Assembly: GCF_000255295.1 (NCBI RefSeq)
Contig: NC_017030.1
Coordinates: 7,042,328-7,106,327, forward strand
Source of the DNA: Corallococcus coralloides DSM 2259
GTDB taxonomy: Bacteria; Myxococcota; Myxococcia; Myxococcales; Myxococcaceae
Reading direction: 5' to 3'
DNA length: 64,000 bases
The notes beneath the pieces were generated by a model. That model was not told the DNA's origin. It made no database searches and saw only the letters and a list, made by a program, of their open reading frames with translations. The position numbers and the translations under genes are program-made. Positions 9,409-18,459 of this stretch are shown in pieces (the stretch's first letter is position 1; each line of letters starts with the position of its first letter).

Positions 9409-9452
9409 GGCGCCGGCCGCCCTCCTTCGTTTCGAGGGAGGACTCCGGCGCC
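9409..9452 (-). terminator. Hairpin downstream of the 5'-nucleotidase-like gene
   Basis: Nested inverted repeat: GGCGCCGG (9409-9416) pairs with CCGGCGCC (9445-9452), and CCCTCC (9420-9425) pairs with GGGAGG (9436-9441). It lies in the 102-bp gap between two minus-strand genes. There is no clear T tract, so it may be a Rho-assisted or weak terminator. Confidence 0.5.
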
Positions 9453-9477
9453 CCGGTGCTTCAGGACCACGGAAGCG

Positions 9478-11049
9478 CTACTTGACCAGCTTCTCGAGCG
9501 GCTTCGCCTCGGTGGAGGCCTGGGCCTCCGTCCACTCGACGACCGGCGTCTGCCACGCCATGCCCGTCTCCGCCGGGTCGGTGTCCAGCTTCTCGAAGTC
9601 GAAGCCGTCGCCGCCGAAGTACAGGTACTCCACGGTGGCGATCGTGTACTCCTTCTTCGGATCCAGCGGCTTGCCCTGGGCGTCCTTGAACTTGCCGTTG
9701 CCCGCCGGGGTGAAGCCGGCCACGAGCGCGTCCGGGTTCGCCAGCTGCTTGGCCAGGTCCTCGCCCTTGAGCTTCACGGTGAGCAGCGAGTTCTCGAACG
9801 GCATCGCCGAGTACACGCTGCCCAGCGTCACCTCACCCTTGGCCAGACCATTGCGGATGCCGCCCTTGTTGAGGATTGCACCGTCCGTGTTGAGCTGCGT
9901 GCGCACCGCGCCCGCCACCCACTTCGCCATCAGCGGCGAGTCATTCGGGATGCCCGTCTTGGTGAAGCCGATCTTCCGGCCCAGCGCCTGGTCCACCTTC
10001 GCCTGCCACTCCGCGATGCGCTTCGCCGTCTCCGCGTCCGGCGTGCCGCCCGCGACCTCGACGACCTTCGTGTCCACGCCGGTCAGCTTCTGGCCCGCCG
10101 CCTTCGACGGGTCGAACTTCAGCTGCGCGCGCAGGTACGAATCAAAGCCGCGACCCAGCGACGCGTAGGTGGTGTCACCTTCCGTCTTCACGCCCGGGGC
10201 GTCCGTGCCGCAGCGGCCACCGGCCACCAGCGACACCTTCCAGTCCGCGTGCTTCGCCAGCACCGGCTGCAGGTCCGTGGGGCACTGGTCCGCCACGATC
10301 ACCACCACGTCCGCGCCTGCCTTGCGCGCCTCCGGAACGGCCGTGCTCAGCGCGTCCTCGTTGGGGGTGACCTCCAGGCCCTCCGCGCGGCCGGACATCG
10401 CCGTGCGGACCGTCTTCTGCGAGGTGAGGCCCACCACCGCAATCTTCAGGCCCCGCCGCTCGTAGACCTGGAACGCGGGCATGGACAGGTCCTTCGCCAG
10501 CGCCGCGTCCGTCACCTTCAGGTTCGCGGCCAGGAAGGGGAAGCCCCCGGCCGTGCGGTTCTTCAGGAAGGAATCCTTGGCGTACGACAGCTCGTGGTTG
10601 CCCAGAGCAGAGGCCGCAAAGCCCATGTGCCCCATCACCTCAGCCGTCGGAGCACCCAGGAAGAAGGAGGAGATGGCCGGGCCCGTCCACAGGTCGCCCG
10701 TCGTCAGGGCGAGCGTGCCGGCATCCGGACAGGTCGCCTGGCCGTCCTTCAGCGGACCGGCACAGTGCTTCTCATCATTCACCCAGCGGCCCATCAGCTC
10801 CGCGGCACCGCCCTTGCCCTCGACGGGCAACAGCTGGCCACGGGCGCTGCCGGTGACGAGCACCGTCACCTCATTGGGCACGGCGGGCTTCGCGGGCGCG
10901 GCGGCGGGAGGCGGCGTGGCCGGAGCCGGCGGGGGAGTCTTCTCACAACCCGCGAGGGCTCCCAAGGCGAGGACCAGCGCGCCGGACGACAGCGTGAGCT
11001 GGCGGGAAGGACGACGGAAGGGACGCAGCGAGAGAGGGTTCGGGTTCAC
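9478..11049 (-). CDS. 5'-nucleotidase-fold lipoprotein with degenerate metal site
   Basis: 523 residues from a GTG start. A lipoprotein signal ends in LGALAGC, followed by a Pro/Ala linker. The fold is that of UshA-type nucleotidases: N-terminal phosphoesterase-like domain with TTGDLWTG and ALGNHELSY, and a C-terminal substrate domain with NKGGIRNGLAKGEVTLG, MPFENSL and YFGGDGFDFE. Several metal ligands appear lost: the usual TNDxHG motif reads TGSARG, the LSHxG motif reads ADQCPT, and GGHTH reads GGRCG. The substrate domain is kept, so this may be a binding protein or pseudoenzyme. Convincing as a family member, uncertain as an enzyme. Confidence 0.85.
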   Translation of the reverse strand: MNPNPLSLRPFRRPSRQLTLSSGALVLALGALAGCEKTPPPAPATPPPAAAPAKPAVPNEVTVLVTGSARGQLLPVEGKGGAAELMGRWVNDEKHCAGPLKDGQATCPDAGTLALTTGDLWTGPAISSFFLGAPTAEVMGHMGFAASALGNHELSYAKDSFLKNRTAGGFPFLAANLKVTDAALAKDLSMPAFQVYERRGLKIAVVGLTSQKTVRTAMSGRAEGLEVTPNEDALSTAVPEARKAGADVVVIVADQCPTDLQPVLAKHADWKVSLVAGGRCGTDAPGVKTEGDTTYASLGRGFDSYLRAQLKFDPSKAAGQKLTGVDTKVVEVAGGTPDAETAKRIAEWQAKVDQALGRKIGFTKTGIPNDSPLMAKWVAGAVRTQLNTDGAILNKGGIRNGLAKGEVTLGSVYSAMPFENSLLTVKLKGEDLAKQLANPDALVAGFTPAGNGKFKDAQGKPLDPKKEYTIATVEYLYFGGDGFDFEKLDTDPAETGMAWQTPVVEWTEAQASTEAKPLEKLVK

Positions 11050-11091
11050 GGCCGGGCCTTTAGCACATCCCCGACGTGGTAGCGTGACGCA

Positions 11092-12642
11092 ATGACGGGC
11101 ATGAAAGGCAAGGATTTCAAGCCTTTACAGGAGGAGAAGGACGTCGGGTCTCCCAGCGGGCAAGGGGCCTCCCGGGGCCGGAACTTCGCCTCGGAGCTGT
11201 GGGGCGAGGTCCGGGGTGGCGCCGAGCACTTCCAGTCCACGAAGGGCCACCTGCCCAAGGGCCGCATCCGCCAGTTCTTCTACGGGGCGGCCCTGCCCTT
11301 CCACATCGCCCGCGTCACGCTCGCGAGCCCCGCGGTCCGCGCCACCTACGTGAAGGTGACCGCGCTCCAGACGGCGTTCCTGCTGGCCATCGCCGCGGGG
11401 TGGGCGTTCAACGAGTTCAAGGGCCACGAGCAGGACAAGCAGGAGGAGCAGGAGGAGCAGCGGCGGGATACGCCCGAGGCCCGGGCCGCGCGTGAGCAGG
11501 CGCAGGCCCGTATCGAACAGCGGGCGAAGGAGCTGGAGGCCGCGAAGGGCGATCCGGCCGCGATGAAGCAGGCGCTCACCGCGCTCATCGAAGAGGCCGT
11601 CAACGCGGGCAAGGCCGGCGACCTCCCTCCGAGGGAAGCCGCCACCGCCGCCGAGGACGCGGCGGATGAAGCCGCCGCTGCCGCCGAGGATGCGAAGGAG
11701 GAGCACGCGAAGGCCGCACAGGAGGCCCGGACGGCCGAGCCGCAAGCCGGCTCCGCGCGGAGCGCCGACGCGACCGCGAGCGGAACCGAGGATGCGGAGG
11801 ACTCCCTGGGCGACCAGCTCGCCGCCATCATCCGCGCGGAGGTGGAAGAGTCCCTCCGGGATGTCCCGGAGGCGAACGCGAAGGGCCCGCGCATCCAGAA
11901 GGAGCCCCAGAAGGAGGGCTTCAACATCGACGCACCCACGGTGCGCAACGGCATCTTCTTCCTGGGCAGCTGGGAGTTCTGGGCGCTCTTCTTTGGCTCG
12001 CTGAGCGCGGTGCAGTGGATCGTCGTCGCCCTGTCGCGCGACTACCACACGGTCATCTCCCGCGAGGCCAGCCTCGCCACCGGCGTGCCGCCCGAGGACC
12101 CTGAAATCACCCCGAGCGTGCGCCTCAACGTCCCCTGGTTGCGCGCCAAGCTCCAGCGCCGCTGGAGGGCCTTCCTGCTGTTCGTGATGGGGATGCCCGC
12201 CATCCTCCTGCTCTGCATCCCCCTGTGCTGGGTCCCGCGCTCGTTCACCCTCCTCAGCGGCGCCTGGGGCTTCTGGTGGCTCCTCGTCTTCACCGCCGCC
12301 AAGAGCGACCGCGCGTGGATGGCCCCCGTCACGCGTCCGCCCTGGTTCGTGCGCGTCTGGAGCGCGCTGCCCGCCCTGCACGGGTGGCCCCTGCGCAACT
12401 ACGTGGCGCGCCTGGGCCGCCGGGCGGAAGACGTCGCCGCGCCCATCGCCGCGGTGGAGCGTCAGCCGTGGGTCTTCGCGGGGCTCGCGCTCACGCGATT
12501 CGTGGGCAGCATCCCGCCGTTCCGCTGCTTCACGCGGCCGTTCATCCCGGTGGCCTCGGCGCACCTCCTGGGCCTGGACCCGGTGCAGCCGCCCGCGATC
12601 AAGAGCGGTGAAGCCCCGCCCGCGCACGACGCGGGGGACTGA
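11092..12642 (+). CDS. Membrane protein with Ala/Glu-rich coiled coil
   Basis: 516 residues; family not recognised. A basic N-terminal region is followed by one transmembrane segment (about residues 84-104), a long charged, Ala/Glu/Lys-rich stretch with coiled-coil character (about 105-270), and two or three further hydrophobic segments (about 290-320 and 360-410). The C-terminal ~100 residues are Trp/Pro/Arg-rich. The architecture suggests an inner-membrane scaffold with a large soluble loop. The start is one of two Met three codons apart (11092, 11101). Confidence 0.65.
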   Translation: MTGMKGKDFKPLQEEKDVGSPSGQGASRGRNFASELWGEVRGGAEHFQSTKGHLPKGRIRQFFYGAALPFHIARVTLASPAVRATYVKVTALQTAFLLAIAAGWAFNEFKGHEQDKQEEQEEQRRDTPEARAAREQAQARIEQRAKELEAAKGDPAAMKQALTALIEEAVNAGKAGDLPPREAATAAEDAADEAAAAAEDAKEEHAKAAQEARTAEPQAGSARSADATASGTEDAEDSLGDQLAAIIRAEVEESLRDVPEANAKGPRIQKEPQKEGFNIDAPTVRNGIFFLGSWEFWALFFGSLSAVQWIVVALSRDYHTVISREASLATGVPPEDPEITPSVRLNVPWLRAKLQRRWRAFLLFVMGMPAILLLCIPLCWVPRSFTLLSGAWGFWWLLVFTAAKSDRAWMAPVTRPPWFVRVWSALPALHGWPLRNYVARLGRRAEDVAAPIAAVERQPWVFAGLALTRFVGSIPPFRCFTRPFIPVASAHLLGLDPVQPPAIKSGEAPPAHDAGD

Positions 12643-12643
12643 C

Positions 12644-15600
12644 TCACACGTCCGAGGGCGCGTTGCCTTCGGGCGGCAGGCCGCCAATGCCCTCCAGCGG
12701 CGCCTGGGGCTGCTGGGGGGCGCCCAGCTCCAGCCGCTGGCCCTCCTCACGGCGCGCGGGCAGGTCGATGACGCTCTGGAGCTGCTGGCTCACGGAGCGG
12801 AAGAAGCCCGTGAGCAGCTCCGGGCGGTCCGCGAGCAGATCCAGGAAGTCGCGCCGGTCGATGACGAGCACGCGCGAGTCCACCGCGGCCACCATGTCCG
12901 TGGGCCGGGGCGCGCCGTCGAGCAGGCTCACCTCGCCAATGGCCTCCTTCGCCTGGAAGCGCAGCACGTGCTCGCCGTTGCGGAACGCGTCCACCGCGCC
13001 CTCGACGATGACGTAGAGCGCGTCGCCCGGGTCGCCCTGGCTGTAGAGCCGCTGGCCCGCCTTGTAGGACGCCTCGCGCGCCACCTCCGCGATGGCGGCG
13101 ATGTCGTCCACGTCGCTCTGCGAGAAGACGCTCACGCCCTCCAGGGCGAACATCCGTTGGACGATGGTATCGCTCATGTCACCCTCCTGCGGGAGCACGT
13201 CCAGGCCGTTCACCCGCGCCACGTGGCGGGCGCACGCGCGCAGCACCAGGTCCTCACTCTGCACGAGCCCCGCCAGCCGCCGCCACAGACGGCCCGGCGC
13301 TCCAGGCGGCAACTCGCGGTGGTGGGCCTCCACCTGCTCCATCACCAGCTCGCGCTCCTCCTGCGCCACCAGGTTCTCCAGCAGCTCCAACGCATAGGCG
13401 CGACGGCGCGAATCGGTGCCCACCAGGTGCTGGTGGATGCGGCGCATGGCCTGCGGCGGGTGCAGGAGTCCCAGCAGGAAGAACGACAGCTCCAGCGCCT
13501 GATCCAACCGGTCGCCCACCGCGCGGGTGAGCAGCGACTGGGGCCCCAGCGCCGCCTGCACGTCACGGAAGGCCCCCACCAGCTGGCGGTACGTGTCGCG
13601 GCGGCGGCCCAGCGCCTCGTGGATGCGGTCCACGTCCACCGGGTGGTCCGGCTGCTCTTCACGCAGACGCGACAGCTGCGCGCCGATGCGGAAGTGCAGC
13701 GCCGCGTCGTCGCGCACGTTGGAGAACAGGAGCGCGTTGAGCGCCGCGGACGAACCGATGCCGCGCAGCACGCGAGGCAGTTGCATCCGCATGGCCAGCG
13801 GCGCGGCCTTGTTGTTGAGCTGCAGCTCCAATAGCGGCGTCACCGCGTCGCCCAGCTGCACCAGCGACTCGCGCGCGGCCGGACGCTCCTCGCGCCAGCC
13901 GAGGAACGGCAACAGGCGCGGCGCCAGCTCCACGTAGCCGCCCTCGCCCACCGCCGTCAGCGCCACGCGCCGCACGGAGATGTCCATGTCCTCCAGGTAG
14001 AGCGACAGTGGCCCCGCGAAGCGAGGGTCCTTCAGCCGGCCCAACAGCCGCGCCACCTCACGCCGCTCGGCCACGGGCGCGTGGTCGCCCTTCGCCAGCA
14101 ACTCGCGCAGGGACTCCAGCGCCGCGGAGTTGCCCTGCGTGCGCATCAGCGCGCCAATCGCCGCGCAGCGCAGGCCCACGTCGGAGCTGGTGAGCAGCGG
14201 CGGCAGGAGCCGCTCCGCGCGCTCGGGGGACAGCCGCGCCAGGGCCCACACGGCCTGGTCGCGAGGGCGCCGGGGGCCCTCCTCCACCAGCCGCTCCAGC
14301 ATGGGCGCCAGCTCCCGCGCCTCCATGGACAGGGCCAGCGTCACGCCGCGCTCCTGCACGCGCTCGTGGGGATGGGTGAGGAGCGAGGCCAGGTGCTGCC
14401 TCAGGGGCGCGGCCTCCGCCTGCTCCAGCATGTCCACCGCGCGCAGCACCCGCTCCGGCGTGGGCGCGCCCAGCGCCTCCACGAGCAGCTTCTGCGCCTC
14501 GCCGCCCAGCTCCACCTCTTCCTCTTCGTGCGCGCCCACCTGCTCGCCCAGCGCCGTGAGGTACGCGGGCTTGAGGCGCACGAGCAACAGGCCCAGCGCG
14601 GCGCACAGCGCCACCACCGCCACCGCCATGGTGATGCCGTTGGCGCCCCGGCCCGCGCCGATGAGCAGCAGGCCCGCCAGCACCACGCCGCCCTTGCGCA
14701 GGAGGCCATCCACCGCGCTCCGCAGCCCCTCGCGCTGCTCGTCCGGCACCGCCGCGTAGAGCAGCTGGATGCCCACCGGCAGGATGGAGTAGCTCACCGC
14801 CGTCTCCACCAGCCGCAACAGGTGCACCGGCCACAGCTGCCCGGTGGCCAGCGTGGCGCCCGCCAGCGGCGCGAGCACCAGCGGCACCAGCGCCAGGTAC
14901 ATGAGCAGGCCCATGCGCTTGAGCAGCCGCTCCGCCACGAGCAGCTGGAACGCCACGCAGAACAGGCCAATCCACAGCTGCAGCGAGCCGAACAGCGCCG
15001 CCAGCCCGTCCTCGCTCAGCGTGCCCTCCACGCGCAGGCGGAAGAGGTAGTCCACGAAGGACGACAGCACCGCGAACGCGATGCCCAGCGCCGCCAGCAC
15101 CTGCGCGTAGGGGCTCTCCCCCAGGTAGCTCCACGCCGGGAACCACGCCTGCAGCGAGCGTGTGCGCGGGGGCGGCGCCGGCTCCGCCTTGTGCAGGTGG
15201 TGGAAGATGGCGCCCGCGGCCAGCAGGCTCACCGCGCCGCTCACCACCACCGCGGGCGTGCCCAGCCGCACCGCCAGCGCCTGCACCAGCAGACCGCCCG
15301 CGATGCCGCCGCCCATGCCAAAGCCATTGAGCACGGTGAAGGCCCGGCGTGCCTCGCGCGCGTCGAACGCGGACGCCATGCGGCCCCAGAAGCGGAACGA
15401 CACGAACGTGCTGAAGCAGTCCGCGAACAGGTACAGCGCCAGCGCCGGCATGCGCTGCCCCGCGGACAGCGCCGCCGCCAGCCCCAGCGCCAGCACCCCG
15501 CCCACCCCGGTGAGGATGCCGGGAGACTCGGTGGGCGCGTCCGGCCGGCCGCGAGGCAACAGCGTCAGCGACGCCGTCATCAACGCACCCAGCAGGTAGA

Positions 15601-15748
15601 GGTACGGCAGCGCCTGGGACTCGAAGCGCGACAACACCAGCGCGTTCGCGGACGTCTTGAGCTGCGTCACCCCAGCGATGAGCGCGAACTGGAACGCACC
15701 CGCCGGCAGGACGCGGCGGTTCCAGGATGAGGTTTCAGAAGGGGCCAC
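12644..15748 (-). CDS. MFS/ATP-ADP-translocase-like membrane domain fused to HEAT repeats and a cNMP-binding domain
   Basis: 1034 residues from GTG. Residues 1-410 form a 10-12 helix transporter-like domain resembling the Npt/NTT nucleotide-translocase and MFS folds. Residues ~430-830 are helical HEAT/armadillo-type repeats (RALERL-, RREVARLLGRLKDPRF-like units). Residues ~870-1010 are a cyclic-nucleotide-binding fold with YSQGDPGDALYVIVEG and AIGEVSLLDGAPRPTD (phosphate-binding cassette with the conserved Arg). The fusion suggests transport or sensing gated by a cyclic nucleotide; no substrate can be assigned. It converges on the upstream membrane protein gene one base apart. Confidence 0.8.
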   Translation of the reverse strand: MAPSETSSWNRRVLPAGAFQFALIAGVTQLKTSANALVLSRFESQALPYLYLLGALMTASLTLLPRGRPDAPTESPGILTGVGGVLALGLAAALSAGQRMPALALYLFADCFSTFVSFRFWGRMASAFDAREARRAFTVLNGFGMGGGIAGGLLVQALAVRLGTPAVVVSGAVSLLAAGAIFHHLHKAEPAPPPRTRSLQAWFPAWSYLGESPYAQVLAALGIAFAVLSSFVDYLFRLRVEGTLSEDGLAALFGSLQLWIGLFCVAFQLLVAERLLKRMGLLMYLALVPLVLAPLAGATLATGQLWPVHLLRLVETAVSYSILPVGIQLLYAAVPDEQREGLRSAVDGLLRKGGVVLAGLLLIGAGRGANGITMAVAVVALCAALGLLLVRLKPAYLTALGEQVGAHEEEEVELGGEAQKLLVEALGAPTPERVLRAVDMLEQAEAAPLRQHLASLLTHPHERVQERGVTLALSMEARELAPMLERLVEEGPRRPRDQAVWALARLSPERAERLLPPLLTSSDVGLRCAAIGALMRTQGNSAALESLRELLAKGDHAPVAERREVARLLGRLKDPRFAGPLSLYLEDMDISVRRVALTAVGEGGYVELAPRLLPFLGWREERPAARESLVQLGDAVTPLLELQLNNKAAPLAMRMQLPRVLRGIGSSAALNALLFSNVRDDAALHFRIGAQLSRLREEQPDHPVDVDRIHEALGRRRDTYRQLVGAFRDVQAALGPQSLLTRAVGDRLDQALELSFFLLGLLHPPQAMRRIHQHLVGTDSRRRAYALELLENLVAQEERELVMEQVEAHHRELPPGAPGRLWRRLAGLVQSEDLVLRACARHVARVNGLDVLPQEGDMSDTIVQRMFALEGVSVFSQSDVDDIAAIAEVAREASYKAGQRLYSQGDPGDALYVIVEGAVDAFRNGEHVLRFQAKEAIGEVSLLDGAPRPTDMVAAVDSRVLVIDRRDFLDLLADRPELLTGFFRSVSQQLQSVIDLPARREEGQRLELGAPQQPQAPLEGIGGLPPEGNAPSDV

Positions 15749-15961
15749 GGGCGCGGGAATGCGGACAGGATAACGTGGAGCCCGCTATTCACGAATACCA
15801 CTCTTCAGGTCCTGGCGGCATCCACCCTCCCGTCGCGGCTGGCCGCCCGCCTGCCCTGCGTTCGGGGCCGGACTCCGGACTGGGAGTCCTTGAAGCCCCC
15901 ACGGAAAGACACTCCTGGGAGCCCCACGGAACCCGGGCCGCGTGGCGTACACTCCGGCGCC

Positions 15962-16810
15962 GTGACGCCCACCCCCGACACCCTGCTCGACGGCACCCAC
16001 ACGGTGCTGACCCCGGAGTACGTGGAGTTCCGCTTCACGCTGGCGGGGGTGTACGCGCGCTTCCTCGCGTGGCTCATCGACGCGCTCATCGTCGGCTTCG
16101 CCACGATGGTGGTGCTGCTGGTGTTCCAGGTGGCCATGGCCGCGTTCCCGGGGTTCGCCAGCGCGCTGGGCATCGTCGTCTACTTCCTGGTGGACTGGGG
16201 CTACGGCATCACGCTGGAGACCGTGTGGGCGGGCCAGACGGTGGGCAAGCGCGTGATGTCCCTGCGGGTCATCCAGGAGAGCGGCGTGCGCATCGGCTTC
16301 TACCACGCGGCCCTGCGCAACCTGGCGCGCGTGGTGGACCGGCTGCCGCTGCTCTACCTCGTGGGCGGCTCGGTCGCGCTCGTGTCGCGCTCGCACCAGC
16401 GGCTGGGTGATTTGCTCGCCGGCACCATCGTCGTGCGCGAGCGGCGCCTCAAGGTGCCCTCCGCCATCGAGACGCGCGGCGAGGAGGGCCTGTTGGCGGA
16501 TCCGCTGTTCGTCTCGCGCGTGAAGCGGCTGTCCACCGAGGAGCGGGAGCTGGTGCTGTCCGCCGCCCTGCGCCGCGAGGAGCTGCGGCTGGAGGCCCGG
16601 CTCACGCTGTTCTCCGCGCTGGGCGCCCGGCTCCAGGACTCGCTCGCCATGGAGAAGCCCGCCCACCTCTCGGATGAGAAGTGGACGCTGCTCGTCGCCG
16701 CCGCCCTGCTGCCCGCCCCGGCATCCCGCCCGGGGCGGCCCACGTCCGGACCTAGAAGTACGTCGCCAGGCCCACGGAGCCCGTCAGCGACGTCTGCGTA
16801 TCCTCGTTGA
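15962..16810 (+). CDS. RDD family membrane protein
   Basis: About 282 residues with the RDD domain: AGVYARFLAWLIDALIVG at the start (the Arg and Asp of the name), QTVGKRVMSLRV, and HQRLGDLLAGTIVV at the end of the domain, with several membrane segments. The C-terminal ~120 residues are soluble and charged. I chose GTG 15962 because TACACT nine bases upstream looks like the -10 of a near-leaderless promoter; a TTG at 15890 would add 24 atypical residues. The end overlaps the convergent beta-barrel gene by 59 bp. Function unknown. Confidence 0.78.
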   Translation: MTPTPDTLLDGTHTVLTPEYVEFRFTLAGVYARFLAWLIDALIVGFATMVVLLVFQVAMAAFPGFASALGIVVYFLVDWGYGITLETVWAGQTVGKRVMSLRVIQESGVRIGFYHAALRNLARVVDRLPLLYLVGGSVALVSRSHQRLGDLLAGTIVVRERRLKVPSAIETRGEEGLLADPLFVSRVKRLSTEERELVLSAALRREELRLEARLTLFSALGARLQDSLAMEKPAHLSDEKWTLLVAAALLPAPASRPGRPTSGPRSTSPGPRSPSATSAYPR

Positions 16811-17270
16811 GCGCGATGTAGAAGTTGTACTGCGCGCGCACGCCCAGGCTCACCGAGTCGCTGAGGAAGAAGTCCACGCCCGCGTTGGGCCCGATGCCCA
16901 CGAAGTTGCTGATGCTGTCCTTGAAGACGATGAGGTAGCTCACGTCCGTGCCGATATACGGGCGGATGGACTCCTCCAGCAGCAGGTAGCGGATGCCCAG
17001 CGACGGAGCCAGGCCCACCACGCGCTTCTCCGGCGAGGCGTAGGTGTCCTTGGGGAACATCAGCTTCGACAGCGAGACGACCTCGAAGCCGTTCTCGATG
17101 TAGAGGCTTCCCTCCAGACCGATGAACGGCGTGCCCGCGAGTCCCGCGGTCTCCTTGAAGTCCATGTAGCCCAGCGACAGGCCCAGACTCCGGTTTGAGA
17201 ACTGCGCGTGAGCAGGAGCCGCGCCCAGCAGGGCAGCGAGCAAGCCGAAAGCACAAAGGTAGGTACGCAT
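16752..17270 (-). CDS. Small outer-membrane beta-barrel protein
   Basis: 172 residues. A classical signal peptide ends at APAHAQ. The mature part has alternating short amphipathic strands with Gly turns (SLGLSLGYMDF, SLGIRYLL, SLGVRAQYNFYIA, ...) and ends in a terminal aromatic residue (LATYF), as expected for an outer-membrane barrel. ATG 17270 is chosen because the signal peptide starts there; upstream in-frame residues do not look coding. Function unknown. Confidence 0.75.
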   Translation of the reverse strand: MRTYLCAFGLLAALLGAAPAHAQFSNRSLGLSLGYMDFKETAGLAGTPFIGLEGSLYIENGFEVVSLSKLMFPKDTYASPEKRVVGLAPSLGIRYLLLEESIRPYIGTDVSYLIVFKDSISNFVGIGPNAGVDFFLSDSVSLGVRAQYNFYIALNEDTQTSLTGSVGLATYF

Positions 17271-17334
17271 GGCGGCGCACTCTACAGCCGGCCTAACCCC
17301 TGGAAAACAGCGCTGATTCGGCGGCAGCACGGCG

Positions 17335-17364
17335 TTGCCTCGCGGGGGGCCGCTCTCCTACACT
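17335..17364 (+). promoter_or_regulatory. Candidate housekeeping promoter of the TPR lipoprotein / FHA operon
   Basis: TTGCCT at 17335-17340 and TACACT at 17359-17364, 18 bases apart, ending nine bases before the ATG at 17374, so the transcript would have almost no leader. Four of six matches in each hexamer to the sigma-70-type consensus. Confidence 0.4.
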
Positions 17365-17373
17365 CGGCCGGCC

Positions 17374-18432
17374 ATGCGTCTTCGCCTTGTCCTCACGCTG
17401 ACCGCCGCCGCTTCCCTCACCACCACCGCCTGCCTCAGCACGCCGCCCCCGCATGAACGGGCGCTCATCAACAATGAGCTGTGCGCGCAGGAGATGGCCA
17501 ACGGGGACCTGCAGAAGGCGGAGACCTACTGCAACCTGGGCCTGGAGTTCTCCCCCCAGTACGCGGACCTGTGGGCCAACAAGGGCCTCATCGCCATGTA
17601 CTCGGGCAACAAGGGCAAGGCGAAGGACTTCTTCATCAAGGCCCTGCGCTTCAACCAGGAGCACCTGCAGGCCTACCAGAACCTGGGCGTCCTCTACCTG
17701 GAGGAAGGCGCCTACGGAAAGGCCCACGACAACTTCAAGCGCGCCCTGCAGGTGAACCCGGACAATTTGGAGTCGCGCTACGACCTGGGCCTCACCTTCA
17801 TGAAGATGGGCAAGACGAAGGAGGCCAAGAAGGAGTTCGACACGCTGCTCGCGGTCAACCCCAACGTGGCCAACGCCCACCACAACCTCGGCATCATGGC
17901 CTACGAGGACAAGGACCTGGAGACGGCCTTCGAGCACATCTCCCAGGCCGCCCAGCTCACCCCGGACTCCGCGGAGGTGTGGCACGACCTGGGCACGGTG
18001 CTGATGGAGCAGAGCCGCTTCGCGGAGGCCCGCGAGGCCTTCGGCAACTGTGCCCGCCTGGATGAGAAGAACTCCAGCTGCCTCAACAACCTCGCCGTCG
18101 CCCAGCGCAAGGTGGCCCTCACCGACTCCGCCCTCAAGGAGCTGAAGGACACCCAGACGGCGGAGAACAGCGCCCCGGCCATGTACCTGCTCGCGCGCCA
18201 GTACCGCGAGAAGGGCCTGCTCACGGAGGAGGAGAACGCCTACCGCAAGTGCGTGAAGCTGGACGCCAAGTTCGCGCCCTGTCACTTCGGCCTCTTCCAG
18301 CTCTTCAACGACGCGCAAAAGCAGAAGAGCGCTCAGACGGCGTGCAAGAACTTCATGAAGTTTGGAACCTCCGAGGAATTCCCCACCGAGTACACGACGT
18401 GTGAGAGATTCCTCGCCAACGACTCGTTCTAG
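17374..18432 (+). CDS. TPR-repeat lipoprotein
   Basis: 352 residues. A lipoprotein signal has its lipobox at TTAC (Cys20). The rest is a run of tetratricopeptide repeats, about seven units such as AYQNLGVLYLEEGAYGKAHD and AHHNLGIMAYEDKDLETAFE, expected to sit in the periplasm anchored to a membrane. It is 27 bp upstream of the FHA gene and next to sctV. TPR lipoproteins can act as secretin pilotins (Tgl in Myxococcus type IV pili), but no secretin is encoded here, so a pilotin role is only a possibility. Confidence 0.8.
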   Translation: MRLRLVLTLTAAASLTTTACLSTPPPHERALINNELCAQEMANGDLQKAETYCNLGLEFSPQYADLWANKGLIAMYSGNKGKAKDFFIKALRFNQEHLQAYQNLGVLYLEEGAYGKAHDNFKRALQVNPDNLESRYDLGLTFMKMGKTKEAKKEFDTLLAVNPNVANAHHNLGIMAYEDKDLETAFEHISQAAQLTPDSAEVWHDLGTVLMEQSRFAEAREAFGNCARLDEKNSSCLNNLAVAQRKVALTDSALKELKDTQTAENSAPAMYLLARQYREKGLLTEEENAYRKCVKLDAKFAPCHFGLFQLFNDAQKQKSAQTACKNFMKFGTSEEFPTEYTTCERFLANDSF

Positions 18433-18459
18433 CCGTCCCTTGGGGTAGCGACACACGCG

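Noticed and set aside
9376-9477. Small RNA in the hairpin-rich gap
   Set aside because: The nested inverted repeat is explained as a terminator; no promoter is evident.
15890-15961. TTG start for the RDD protein
   Set aside because: Adds 24 Pro/Gly-rich residues across a promoter-like TACACT; GTG 15962 fits better.
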